Below are positions 1-12,600 of a DNA stretch of 64,000 bases, piece by piece; the first letter of the stretch is position 1, and every line of letters starts with the position of its first letter. The notes under the pieces were generated by a model. It saw nothing but the letters and a program-made list of their open reading frames with translations. It did not search any database and was not told the DNA's origin. The stretch comes from Cylindrobasidium torrendii FP15055 ss-10. Its lineage: Eukaryota; Basidiomycota; Agaricomycetes; Agaricales; Physalacriaceae. The stretch lies in assembly GCA_000934385.1 (NCBI GenBank), contig KN880485.1, forward strand, positions 1-64,000. The letters are read 5' to 3'. The translations under genes were made by a program, and so were the position numbers.

Positions 1-1227
1 TTGAAAAACTCCTGGAATTGAACTCGGGCTCTGCTTGACATTGATCCGGAGCCCCGGAATTGCCACGCTTGCGATGGCCCACATCGTACTTGTAGGAGAG
101 TATCTGAGACTTTGAGATAGTCTAACATTCCCTCTTCTGCGATTTAAATACATGTTGAACGGTAAGCAGCGGCAGTGGTAATAGGCCTCTCAAAACTGGA
201 TCTTGCGCCACCACTCACATACTGTAAACAGGTGTCCGAAGGATCGTTGACTGGCGAAGACATTTGCATGAGCGCAGCCCGCGCTTGTGCGAAACTTCAC
301 CGCTGTCCGCCAACTATGATGTGACCGCAAAGCATGACTTGGCAACTTTTGGCAGCCATGTAGTACGTCAAGAGGTAACACAATGGAAAAACCCACGTTT
401 GGGCACACAGCTAAAGGGTACCTACCAGGCACACCGAACTATGCCCGTGTACGAGGTAGTGCAGCTGGTGATTCATAGCATGTACGCCAATTCTAGGATT
501 GGGGGCACTTTGGTATGGGACGATCCCTTCAACGCCAGGCTGAGGTATCGCGACATCCATGTCCCAGTCCCATTTGAGAACGCAGTCAGAGGACTCATGA
601 CTCCGATTTGGCAATGAACGTCAAGATTTGACGCTCGGTCGTAGGGAAAAAGAGCGCAATGCATGAATAACAGTGACACAATATGTGTGATGTTCTGAGT
701 ACTTGCGGGCAGTGCTTGCTGCTAAACATACCGCGATAAAAGGAAGTAAGGACACAGCTCAGTCTTGCGCAAGTGGGAGATATGTCGGTGAAGGGGGACT
801 GTAGAGAGAACCTAAGCGTAGTACAATGACCATCCAGAGTAAACGTAGACAGAAGGGCAGCCGACAATCATGTTGAATGGCCTTCTTGGAACGATTCATA
901 GGTTCACAACGGGCGTACTAAACAGAACGCCGTACTCTCCGTTTGATACAAGATGCAAACAAGAGACCAATAGTAAGGAGGAAGAACTTGTCAATCCCGA
1001 GCACTAGGTCGAAGTCCAAGAGTTTAACAACGTTCGGGATCAGTGTCAGCCCCAACGGTAAAACTGAATTGCGAAAGGCGACCCCATTTCTGACGAGCCA
1101 GCCAGCCAGATTCGCAAGAGAAAGAAGTAGAAGAAGAATTGAAATTTGGTTGTCGCCTGTCGTCGCAGGACCTCAAAGCCAGTCACGCGTGACCGATCCA
1201 AAAATTCGGCTTTGTCCTTCCGCCATA
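1..1227. other. left flank without a supported gene
   Basis: No gene is recognised here. An open frame of 117 codons at 264-617 (+) overlaps equally long frames on the other strand and has no recognisable domain. The last few hundred bases are the 5' side of the mL40 gene. Confidence 0.4.
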
Positions 1228-1773
1228 ATGATGTCCGGTTCTCGACGCGCAGTGTCCGCCATCAAAATCTTTGCGCGCGGGTACGCGAAGCGCCCGGAGG
1301 ACTCCATCGACCCAACGAAGGAGATCATCCGGCGGACAATGTACCCGTCGAATATCCGGAACCGTTCTTCCCCACACGGTGGCTGGCGACACGACGCTGG
1401 ACGCGCCATCAAATTTGCTATGCCCTCCAAGGAAGCGCACGAGACCATTGAGCGCGGTTATATGCTTTACAAACGTCACCTACGCAAAACCCGGGACGCA
1501 GAAATTGCACGCAAGTTTGCTGCTATGCGCGACGCAATGGAGACCCTTGCCGAAATCGACCCTCACCTGTACCAGGAGGCGAACAAGAAAGAGGATCTCA
1601 GGCAGCGCCTGCCAGCGGAAGAGAAGTTGGCGAAGAGCATGAAGATGACGCAGACGCGCGCGCTTGACGCGAGAATACGCGGCTTGTTCCCAAGAGAACT
1701 GCGTGTGCCCACCGACACTCCGTCGCGCAATGGCTGGAACTACACCTGGAACCCCTTCCCCCGTCCACTTTAG
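1228..1773 (+). CDS. MRPL28: mitochondrial large ribosomal subunit protein mL40
   Basis: Structural protein of the mitochondrial 54S ribosomal subunit, the mL40 family (yeast Mrpl28). The predicted product is 181 aa from an intronless frame. The first ~20 residues are rich in Arg, Ser and Ala without acids (MMSGSRRAVSAIKIFARGYA), as expected of a mitochondrial import signal. The family core follows: DPTKEIIRRTMYP, then a helical section with MYKRHLRKTRDAE-like spacing, and a conserved C-terminal tail ending NPFPRPL. The frame stays open upstream to 943, but the Met pair at 1228/1231 sits directly before the presequence and is the sensible start. It converges with CSN2, with 134 bp between the stops. 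The family call is from sequence resemblance; the compartment is inferred. Confidence 0.85.
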   Translation: MMSGSRRAVSAIKIFARGYAKRPEDSIDPTKEIIRRTMYPSNIRNRSSPHGGWRHDAGRAIKFAMPSKEAHETIERGYMLYKRHLRKTRDAEIARKFAAMRDAMETLAEIDPHLYQEANKKEDLRQRLPAEEKLAKSMKMTQTRALDARIRGLFPRELRVPTDTPSRNGWNYTWNPFPRPL

Positions 1774-1907
1774 TATATAGGTGGGTCTGCTCATTGTTGC
1801 CCGCTCTTTCTTGCTCACCCGTCGTGACAAGATATAATGCTACTATTTAATACATGCAGTTGGAAGCGACGACAACGAGAAGGAAAACAACGACCGAATG
1901 CATCTCT

Positions 1908-3662
1908 CTACCAGTCGCTAGCACGAAGCATCTCCGGAACTACCATTTCTGTCCCCCGTCCGCCTGTCTTGTTGATTACAGCATTGTGCACATTCTCCAG
2001 AGCCTCAGTCCATTTCTCCAGCGCAATATAGCGTTTACGCTCCAAACTCTGCTTGCGGTCAAGCTCTAGCCTCATTCCGACCTGGTCAATCCGTCCCTCC
2101 ACTTTGCCCTCGAGAATAAGGTTAATGAGAATCTCCTCAACCTCTTGGATCTCGACGTTGAGCTGCTTGGCCAGGAAACCAAGTTCAAGGCGAGTGTAGG
2201 GCTGGATAAGGTCGATGAGATACTGCGTCCGCAAGCTGCGAAGCAAGTCGCCGATGTAAGATTTGATGAATGCATCGTCCATGATGGTAGCGCGGTTGTC
2301 TATACGATACATGAACAATGATCATTCGAACAAGGCAATGAGCATACCACGGATAATTTTCTCAGCGGTGAATACCTCTCGTCTTTGGTACGCGTCGACC
2401 AGGTCAGTCATGGCCTTAATCTCCGGGTCTGCCTTGTACGGCTTCGTCTCTTGACTGTCGAAAGGGTTGACCTCGCTGCCCGTAAGCATGTTGGCCAGGA
2501 CGAGGTACTTCAGAACCTGTGTCCGCTGAGGTGATCCCGCCTCGTCGTAATTGCGGAAAGACTCGAAAAAGTCCTCGCTGGCCCGGTTCCATTGCTTTTC
2601 GCCCATCCACATCTTGCCGCCGCATTCTTTGATGACTCCCATAATACGTGGGTGGGGAATGGCAGACCGAACTTCGTTTGTTGCATTGTAGATTTCCTAT
2701 AACGTATCAGTCATGAAAGCGAAGTCAACATGCCACGCACCTTGAGCTTCTTGAAATTCCGGGTTTCATTGTACATCTGGATCTCTAATGCGTAGATCTC
2801 GAGCAACTGGGTGCCCTTCTGCGATTGGTCGTCCCCTTCACCAGTCCCTGTCAGAGTGTGCAGGTCGTGGATAAGCTAGATACTGGTCAACGAGAGTGAA
2901 TGAGCCTGTAGAGCGCACATACTTTCGATAAGCGTGTGTACTCCTTCCTGTCGAGCCATAGCTTGGCTAGCTTCAGGTTTGTTTTCGCAGACAGACGCTG
3001 ACCATGATGTTAGATTACATCGGCAATGTATTTTTGCACGCACGTCGTTCTTGGCCTCTACCAGCGCCTGCAGTGTCGCATGGTAGAACTTCTCAAGCAC
3101 GTCCACTTCTACTGGTCCACTCTTGCCACCGCCGACGTAGTCGAGAATACCGTTGATGGTCTTTTCGGAGTAATTTCTGGTGACCGCAGACTTTGTGTAT
3201 GTGAGCAGCTGTGCGTATGTCTGAAGGGCATCTGCAGGACGGCGAAGTACGAGGAATAACAACTTGGTCGACTGCTTCAACGCTTTGAAGCCCCTGCAGA
3301 ATGTTAGTATCATACACATCGTATATAGTCCCACGCGCACCAGTCTCCCTTCTCATCCTCTTGGTCAACTATAGCCCGGAACTCCTTCAACGCCTGCTCT
3401 GGATTCTCTTCTTTCTTGCCTGTATTTATATACGTATGAGCACCCTCATATCAGCCACCCATCACGCGCACGCACCTTTTGCCTTGTAGTACAGGTTCTC
3501 GGTATCGGCGCTTCCTGCGTCGGCGTCGTCGTCTCCATCTGAGTAGTCGAAGCCGTAGTCCTACGCCGCGTGTTTGAGCGCCATGCAAGGCATTCAGCTG
3601 TTCCAGTCCAGGCGTACCTCTTCATCGGAGCCCTGCATGTAATCGGCATCATCGTCATCCAT
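1908..3662 (-). CDS. CSN2: COP9 signalosome complex subunit 2
   Basis: Scaffold subunit of the COP9 signalosome, the nuclear/cytosolic complex that removes NEDD8 from cullins. Eight exons (3662-3618, 3560-3476, 3419-3341, 3293-3044, 2997-2923, 2875-2741, 2696-2348, 2299-1908) join with consistent phases to 469 aa; family members are about 440-490 aa. The acidic start MDDDDADYM is family-typical. It is followed by helical repeats with [35 protein letters not shown] and [12 protein letters not shown], then the PCI/winged-helix end with the [15 protein letters not shown] stretch. The 47-nt intron 2347-2300 is needed to keep frame. Both ends of the protein are covered and no lesion is seen. Confidence 0.93.
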
Positions 3663-4785
3663 GTTGGGAGCGGTAAGTGAGTGGTAAGGCGCGTGGGTAG
3701 GTGAGCGTTTAGATCAGAGTGTGGCGGAAACCCACGTGACGTGCGCGCCGTGAGCTTGGTCATGCTTGCTGCTTTCGGTCTATCATTGCTAGCATCCGGC
3801 TGACTGTCAGCTACGACCAAACCTCGATTGTACAACCTGAAAAATCCGACTACACCTATGTAGTCTCATTCGCACTAAAGAGTAGCCCACATCGAACGCT
3901 GCCAGTGGCGGTTGCTTGCATTACTGATACGACGGAACATCTCGTTTCGCTCTGGTTGGTTTTCTACAGAAAAAAAACCAGAAGATTCGAAAAGGTGTTT
4001 TCATGGAAGACTTGGAGAAAGCAACCTTCCACACGGGCACTCAGGTCAGTGCCGGGATAAAGCCCCACTGAAAGCCTTCCACAGTCCCGTCGTTTCACTT
4101 TGGCGTCTTCTCATGGAGAAATTTCATCTTCGTTGCTGAACGTGAACGCGTGCTAGTGACACTCTGTCTAGTTTTCCGCTGCACACAGAAACTTTTTGTA
4201 CGACCCGGCCCGGGCTGACTTGTTACTGCATTTTGACATTCCTGTCAATCTCAAGTAGCGCCCGTGCACTGCAACGTCTGTTTCTAGTTGACAGATGAGT
4301 GACCATATCTTGATTCATACTCACTGTAGGCACTGCATTTCCCATTCATTGGAGGAAACGGGGTCGAGCTGAGGGGCGAACACTCGAATCACTGAACCTT
4401 GCAATGACTGTCTACAGTGTTTAGTGCGCCCAACATCTCTGAATTGAACTTCTGTCTTTCCTTTCACAAGTTGAGCGAAATCACCATTATCTCTATTTTA
4501 GCGCGTCAAAATCATTCTCTGAGCTCTCTCTCGTCCATTGTTTGCATGCTACCCTGGGCCATTAGAGAATGAGTTTCTGGGAGGCTACCCACGGCACGAT
4601 AAGTGCAGGCCTCAAATTGACATGCGTTCCTTAATTTCCATCTCTTGGCAAGTCACTCATGCTCCCACTCTCGCGCCCCCGACATATAAAAGGCCTGCAG
4701 GATATTTTACTTCCTCGTCGCCTTTTCCTTCTTGACGACTTTGCGCGCACCTCCGCATCATTCAAGTTCTCCCCACAGAGCAATC
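3663..4785. other. intergenic, 1.1 kb
   Basis: Shared upstream region of CSN2 (left) and the Cys-rich surface protein (right). A TATA-like motif lies at 4685-4691. Otherwise I see no gene, repeat or RNA. Confidence 0.5.
4685..4691 (+). promoter_or_regulatory. TATA-like box
   Basis: TATAAAA lies 95 bp before the ATG of the secreted Cys-rich protein, a usual distance for a fungal core promoter. The motif is seen; its function is inferred. Confidence 0.45.
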
Positions 4786-5667
4786 ATGTTCTCTTCACTT
4801 GTTCTTCTGCTTTCTGTATCCTCGGTGCTTGCCGCTATTCCTAGCCCTCGCATCAAATCCGGCCGCTATGCACGACGAGAGGACGGTCGCATAACAGCGC
4901 TTCTACGCCAGGCGAATCACATGCGCTCTGACGATGGGGCGTTGCTCGCTCGACAGGCGGGCGGGAGCTGCCAGACGGGGTACCTTGCATGCGACGATGG
5001 CTCTGGGTGCTGCCCGATAGGGTATGTTCTCGTAGTTGACCCACAAGCGTTACAGTAGTAGCCTGATGATGCCACCAGGGAATATTGCGGTGAATGGGAT
5101 GGTTTGCTTGGATGCTGCCCCATCGGCGAGACTTGCCAGGCGAACCCTGACCAGGAATGTAACTACCAGGGCTATTCCCTTTGTGACAACAAGGAATTCT
5201 GCTGCCGTGCGCCTTTTGTCGTTTTCCCAGCGCTAGTTCACGAATATCTTTTAGCTACTGGAGATGTCTGCTACTACGACAGCACGAACGCCCCGGCATG
5301 CGGCACGCCTGGTGGCTCGGGTGACTTCTCTCTCACGAGCGGTCTTTCAAGCGCAACCGGTGGCCATCTCAGCGGATTCTCGTCACCCAGCATCCCAAGC
5401 TTCACCAGCAAGTTTAGCCTGAGCTCATCTACGTGCGTCCTTTTCGCAGTCTCGTCTACATAAAGTTCAACTTTTTGCAGAGCCATTGGTGCTGCCAGCC
5501 CTTCAACAACGACACCAACCTTGCATTCCGGCGGCGATTCTTCGTCGGAATCAAGCTCTGACCTACCGTCTTCAACACCGGACAGGCTCCCCGACGGTGC
5601 CATGTCTGTCTGCACGAACACGTTCGTCCTCGTGGGATCGGTGTTTGGGGTACTGCTTCTGCAGTAA
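4786..5667 (+). CDS. secreted Cys-rich, Ser/Thr-rich protein, probable GPI anchor
   Basis: Probable cell-wall or plasma-membrane surface protein of unknown activity. Four exons (4786-5021, 5079-5206, 5255-5432, 5481-5667) give 242 aa. Residues 1-17 form a signal peptide (MFSSLVLLLSVSSVLAA). The middle holds three short Cys modules, CCPIGEYC, CCPIGETC and CCPTGDVC, each with further upstream Cys. The third appears only when the 48-nt intron 5207-5254 is removed. A long Ser/Thr/Gly linker leads to a hydrophobic C-terminus (TFVLVGSVFGVLLLQ), consistent with GPI attachment. The start was chosen because it begins the signal peptide; an upstream in-frame codon would bury it. The CCPxGxxC spacing recalls small fungal wall-binding or chitin-binding modules, but I cannot assign a ligand. 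Confidence 0.75.
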
Positions 5668-6614
5668 TAGTGGTGTGTTGGTGCAAGAACTGAGTATTAG
5701 TGTGCGGCTTGTATTTTCTTTAACTTCTTTGTTGGCTCTTGCGACAGTTGTACGCCCGTGGCCTATACCTCAATGTGATCTGTACCGTCCAGAGTTCACG
5801 TTAAATACAACCATCACGCCCGTCGGCCCACTGCCCCCCACAATGTGTCTAGTATATGCTACCAAGTCATTGACACCCATCATGTTCAGGTTCAATAGAT
5901 TGGCTTCAGTTCCAATGACAAAGTCAGACTGCTATCACAGGTGCATCGGCACACTAACAGGCGGTACGTGCAGTATCAAAAGGGTATTTAAGTCGACACT
6001 GTAACTTACCTCTGAATGACAGATATTGGCGTCCGTTCAACAGTAATCACTATATCATGCAATATCATATGTTCAATCAGAATTTCACCTTTCCTAGACA
6101 GCTTAACTTTAGTATTTTGGCCAAAGTTAACGGTACCTGCCAAAATTAGAAGAGACTCGATCTGGTCCCTTACTAGGTTCGACAAGAGTTCGAATTGGGA
6201 GATTTCCTGGGATCACCGCAACAGCGCGCGCCAAGATACTAATCCCACGAGGCGGTAGAGCCCTGGGCATAACCAAAGTCGAGGTCTGAATTTCCAATCT
6301 CAGAACGTACCAGCATCAAAGTGCTTGATCCCGTGGACTTCTCTCGGCTTTTCGTGGCACTCCCTTTGGAGTGTGTATACGGAATGCACGACATGAGACA
6401 GAGTAGGCGATTTCGTTTGGAAAGAGCTATCTCTGATGAGCGACGGAGCTTGGTGCTTCAAAAAATTCATCTGGTCACTCCAGTCTGAGTCTGGTGGCGC
6501 GAGAGCGCGAAGCAACACACGTGACCCATTTGATCGAGCCAGAGTCGGCGGCTTTACAGCCTTGCTCTCCGCCTTGGTGATAGCGGGGACGCGGTGCTAT
6601 CTACGACATCTATC
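5668..6614. other. intergenic, ~0.95 kb
   Basis: A fairly AT-rich spacer with only short overlapping frames. No gene, RNA or repeat was recognised. The right end is the FAB1 promoter/5' UTR. Confidence 0.5.
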
Positions 6615-9600
6615 ATGACGACCACCACAGCATCCTCATCGCCGCTGATGTCCCCGACGAGCCGGTCTCGGAGCAGCACCAAACTACCAGAAGACGTGAA
6701 TAGCATCACGTCTTTCAACTTTCTCGAAGAGGATGAGGATGACCAGTCGTCCTATGCGCTTGTCACTTCGCTCTTCTCACGAGTACGAAATTCCCTCTCT
6801 GCAGCGCCGTCACCTCCGCTTCCCGGCACTCTATCGAGTGTACCCATCACGGCACCGCCAGTTAACGAGGGAGGCAGAAGGCCATCATATACCCAGCAAT
6901 CAAGCTTTTCGTCCAAGGCGTCTGGAAACGACCGGAGTTCATCATTCAAGCTGAACATATCAAATGCGGCTCCTCCGCTCGTGTCGCTGACCCCCGCGCA
7001 ATCCGAAGTGCCAACGTACAGCACAGACTATGGAGACCGCTCACCATCCCGCGCGGGCATGTTCTATTCGCCAAGTGTCGAGTCCGCCGGCGATGGAGGC
7101 ATGTTTGGAACTTCCATCCCAGGCTTCCCAATCCAAGACGACGCACGGAGCATCAGGACGGCGGGCAGCTTGACCCGCTCGGGATCAGCATCTAAGGTTA
7201 TTCGGAGAATCCGGGGCGAGGGTGCGTGGCATATAGTGCTCAAGACAAAATCTAATATGCTTAGGCCTTTCCAAGGACTATTGGATGGATGATGAGAATT
7301 GCAAAGAATGTTATGACTGCAAGAGCGTGTTTACAACCTGGCGCAGAAAGCATCATTGTCGAATCTGTGGTGCGCATATCTTTGCGTCTTCCAGTGTCAC
7401 CTAACACCCTTGCAGGCCAGATTTTCTGTTCGCGTTGCGCGTCTAATGTTATCAAGGGCTCTCGGTTCGGACATGAAGGAATGGTCCGCGTCTGCAATCT
7501 CTGCTTGGAGAAGTTGGCCAAGGTCGATTCGGACGATGAGGACGACCGCCGTTCTATTATATCCACCGCGACATCTTTTCCTGCGCATCAGCTTGGTCAT
7601 GAGATGGGACTGGCCCACCATCCACAGTCACCATTCGCGGCTTCCCAATTATTTGGCAGCACCGACGAGCCATTTAACCTCTACTCCATCGCAGAAGCGC
7701 GCAAACGAGCAGCGTCTGGCTCGGACAGTAGCGCGTTTGGCTCACGACCTATCACACCACAATATCAACTGCGCGAGCGCGAGGACGGCATCTGGGAGTC
7801 TACAGGCGAGAACGTGGTGCCGTTCAGACGAGGAGTTGGCGACGAGGAGAAGGAGACGGCACACCCGTACGGAGAGGATAGTTCGCCGCCTGGACACGGA
7901 TCAGAGTCGCCAGTCGAGTTCCCTCCGATGGGAACTGAGAATTCGGGCGTGGGTCCTCAAAGCACCATCCAATTCCCAAAGGGCTCGCCTGAGCGGGAGA
8001 GCGCAGCGGGAAGGCAGAGACCGCGATTCGATACTTACGCTGATTTTGGGGGGCCAGGGCCCATTGACTTCATGCGAAGCCGTGCCCCAAGTCGGCTCGA
8101 CAGCTTTGCGCCCACTTCTGAACAATTAAAGAGCGAGTTTCCGGGTCGAGACAGGCGCAACAGCGCAGCGTAAGTGAACTTCTCCAGGCTTCCAGAGTTC
8201 TGCGCTCAAATTTGACAGCTATGCTGATACGCTGAACACAACCTCTCACATCCACCTGAAGGTTATGCTTCGCCAAATGCTCATCAGCGAGCAAATCCCA
8301 AATGTAACTGAATGGGAAAGCGTTTTGATTCGCATTGCTCTTCGCATCGCCACAGAACTCGATTTCACGGCCAACAACGAGCGCTCCAGCGCAGACATGG
8401 ATGAACGCCGCTATGTCAAGATCAAGAAGATTCCTGGTGGTGCTCCTCATGACACCGAATATGTCAATGGCGCGGTGATTACCAAGAATGTCGCACACAA
8501 GAAGATGGCCCGGGCGCGGTCAGGCCAGAATGGCACAGGCGTACGCGTTATGCTTGTGACCTTTCCGTTGGAGTTTTCTCGCGTAGAGGGCCAATATGTC
8601 CACTTTGCGCAAATCTTGCGACAGGAGAAGGAGTACCTCGGCAATCTAGCAGGACGCATCCACAACCTTGACCCACACGTTGTCCTCTGTGAGAACTCGG
8701 TTTCGAGGATTGCATTGGAAGCGCTGGCTGCATACGGGATATCTGTAGCGCGCGCCGTCAAGCCTTCTGCCATCCAGGTTGTTTCCAGGATGACCAAAGG
8801 CGATATATTCTCCTCCATTGACAAGCTTGCTCTTGAGCCTCGCATTGGTTCTTGTTCCAGCTACCGTGTTCAGACGTTCGATCATCCGCTCATTCCTGGC
8901 CGTCGCAAATCATACATGCGATTCGAGGGTTACAATAATATGGGTTGCACAATCCTGCTGCGCGGCGGCGACATTGCGACTCTTCGGCGCATCAAGAAGG
9001 TTACAAGATTTATCGCTTTCATTGTCCGCAACCTCTCGCTCGAAACGCATTTGTGGTCCGACATGGAGTTCGACATGCCTCTCATTCAACCCGTTGCGAT
9101 CCCTAATGCCACCCAGTCCTACAGGCGCCACCATACGACGAGTATTTCTGTCCGGAACCTGTTCTCTTTCCCTTCCTCTACATCCACTCCGCGCGGTACG
9201 ACACCAACACCAGATCTACTTATCCACAGCATGATGGCGGAGACGGTGGACACGAACTCCGAAGAAGATTTACCCGACGAGGATGCAGACCAGTTGAGAC
9301 TGACGCGTCGTATCGACGCCTCGCTCGAGCCATACACGAAGACGTTCATCTCTGCGTCAGCCACACTTCGATTCCCGGTTCCCTGGCCTATCAAACGGAT
9401 GAAGGAGCTGGACGTTGAGCTCATCTCTGCCAAACGGGCCTGGGAGGATGATGTTATTCGCAAAGAGGAAAAACCAGTGGTCAAACACGAGCAGGAGCCA
9501 AATGCAACTTCGTCCTCGATTGTCTCGAGTCCAGATGAGGACCATTCAACAAATTGCCACGCAGACGATATCAGCCAGCAAATTGAGGCGCTGCCGTTGC

Positions 9601-12600
9601 CGATGTTCACACCCGTTACTGTCGGAGGGGAGGCGCTTCCACAAGATGCAGAGCCTGGGTACTTTCCAAGTGGCAATACTTCTTCCTTCAGTGCGCTCTC
9701 AATGGCATCGACACCCATGCCCGAGGAGCCGTGGGAGAGATTGAAGACGACGGACGACATTGCAACAGAGAGTCACTACACGCTCGTCAAATCGAAGCAC
9801 GAGGAGCATCGGCGGATATGGGAGTGGTATCTTCGCAAGAACTACGATGACTTTGTGGTCGAGAAGTACCAGAGCATCAGCCTTCTGGAGTACACGATCC
9901 CTGCGGTTAATGTGGACCTCGGAGAGGCGCGGCCGTGTTTTGCACCAGAGATGTCGTATGTGTCGTTTTACGGGGACGATGATTGCACGCTGGCGCAGTA
10001 TATCCATCGTGCGGTAAATGATATGCTGGTCAACTTCCTGGACCCGAAGGCGATATGCACGGGTCGCGGCTGCGATGTACCGCTCGCCCAACACTGCAAA
10101 GTGTATGTGCATCATGGGTCGAAGATCTATTCCCTGGTCGAGCGTTGGGATAATTCCTTTACGCACGCAGAGGAGCCTGACCCGATCGTCACATGGAGTT
10201 ACTGCCCGCATTGCAAGGCGAGTTCGCAGTTCAAAGAGATCAAGAAGGAGATGAAGCGGTATTCCTTTGCAAAGTTCCTCGAGCTGCATTTCTATCCTAC
10301 AGACGTGAAGCCTCTCAACCTGGTCGATGCACACGGGATACCGTGTGAGCACAACGTATACACACAGCACATTCGCTATTTCGCAGCAAAGGGGATGACG
10401 GTGCGGTTCATGATGGAGCCTGTGCAGCTGCATGAAGTGGTGTACCCGCCATTTAGGATACGAGTGCGCCCAGAAACCCAGTTAGAGCTGAAAAACAAAG
10501 ATTTTCAGAACCTGCAGGAGAGGAATGTGCTGTGGTACGGTGGGCTGGTGGAGGACCTCAAGTTGCTGAGTATTGAGGCGACGACGGGAGAGGAGGAATT
10601 TGACTCGACTCTAGTGGCAAATGTGAATGTCCTGCTGGTGCGGGCAGATCAAGAGAGGCAAGAGGTTTCGAGATTGATCAACAAGGTGTATCGGGACAGT
10701 GGGTCAAGAGATACGTTGGCATTGAACGCGGTCCGCGCGTTCAGGCAGGACAAGATTGTTGCTTGGCAGCAAGATTTTGATCGTTTGCCAAAACCGAGAA
10801 TGACGGGTGGGGCGACGATGGATAGGAATAATCGTCGTTCATCGGCATTTGGATCTGTGCGCGCGATGTGGCCAGGGAGATACCCACTTTCCGGTGCATT
10901 CGATTCACCGCATTTGCCATCCTCCAGTGTCTCGGAGGCAGAGGAGGGCGGTCCGTTGAGGAGAAGGAGAAGGACGGGAGATTCGTTCACATCATCAGCG
11001 TCCGATGCATCAGAGCCAGAGCCAGATTCGACGACAACGACGACGGAGCCTAACTCGGAAAAGACTTCACCATCCGAGTCGCGCATCCTGGATCGCGGAG
11101 AGCAGCTAGAAGGTGCTTTGAAAGACGACAACGAAGGCAGCAACACGGTCAAGGGCCTTCCGATACCTGAACTCCGTGTGGACAGCATTCCAGAGAAGGA
11201 TAGCGAAAAGGATAGCGGCGAGTCCGATTCCACCATTGGGGCACTTCGAGGCGAATCGGGGCCACCTTCTCCTACGTTGGTATGTGACGGACTGTTCCAT
11301 TGTACTGTTTCGTTGTTCTAAACATTTGTCTGTAGCCGGAGCCACTTTACTCTGAAGTCGAAATGACGACCAAAGGGGTCACCGGCCGCCCTCTTGCGTC
11401 TTCCAAGATTCCAAGGCGCCTGGCAGGCGCCCCACGTTCATCCGTGCCAGATCTCGTTCGTCGATATCAGGAGCCCAAACATTATCCCTTGGTCTCAGAG
11501 AGCGAACAGGAATACACGCCGATTCAAATTGTAGGCCAGCGTCACGCCAAACGAGGCCATACCAAACACAAGAACCTTCGTAGGAAACCATCTAACTCTG
11601 ACATTGAGCAGAGCTACACTGCCAACATTGCTCCGGGATACCTTCCCCCTCGACGTTCTCGTGTCTATCCTGGCCCTTCCCGACTGGGTAGTGGCTACAC
11701 TAGTGATGCATCGCGCCCATCGTCTCGACGCTCATCCCCGGAGAAGCGCACCGTTAGTGGGAAGCGCATCAGCAGTCGGCCTGGGTCTCCACCTCCACCG
11801 AACGGGAACGGGTCTAATCTCAATCCGAACAAAGCAACCCAGCGTTTTGCGCGCGCCAACCGCGCAAGCGATTCGAAGTCAGCATTCCGTCCGAACTCAA
11901 CGTTCAAGGGGAAGCGTATCAACGGCACTAAGGTTGGGAAGCTCGTTGCTGGGTTTGAGCCTAAGCCTTTAGGTCGCCAGCGCAAGTTGTCCATCATGAA
12001 TGGACATCGCGTCCGGCCTGTGAACAACAACAACGCAACCCTACAAGTACTTCCTAGTTTTGCCGACCTCACCAAGGATGAAGAAGAGGAAACGCTGTCA
12101 GATGCCGGGAGTGAGGCGGATGATGAGGGTGGCCCACAGGACGAGGAACGCCGTTCTCGAGAGCCGGAAGAGCAGTCTATCGAGGAGTTACTGAAGAGAC
12201 ATGACGAGGACAACTCTGTCGAGCCAGCCAAGGAACCATCGCCGCCGTCTGCTATAGTCGCATCCCCAGAGGAGGTCACCGACTCTCCAGAACAGTCACA
12301 AGTGCTCCAGGTCCCTGCCCGACCGCCAGGGCCAATATCATTACCGCCATCACCATTCCTCGGTTCAATGAGAATGGAGTCAACAATGTCTTTGACCCCG
12401 CCTCAGTCAGATGCGGAGGCCGGCACTGAGAGGAATTCCATACTGAGGGCATTGTCTGGATTCTGGATTCAGCCACCACAAGCACGATCATCCATGGAAG
12501 GCGATGATCCATTCCATGATCCCGAACACATCTTTCGGGACTCGTCTATGGTGGTCAGAACTGATGAGCCGACGTCCATCATTGCATTGGCTTTAAAGTA

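Noticed and set aside
5207..5254. Reading through the middle of the Cys-rich protein without splicing
   Set aside because: The unspliced frame is open but replaces the third Cys module with a hydrophobic insert; splicing restores the repeated CCPxGxxC pattern.
9119..10433. Long minus-strand frames (213 and 244 codons) opposite FAB1
   Set aside because: Shadows of the conserved FAB1 coding sequence; no motif in the antisense translations.
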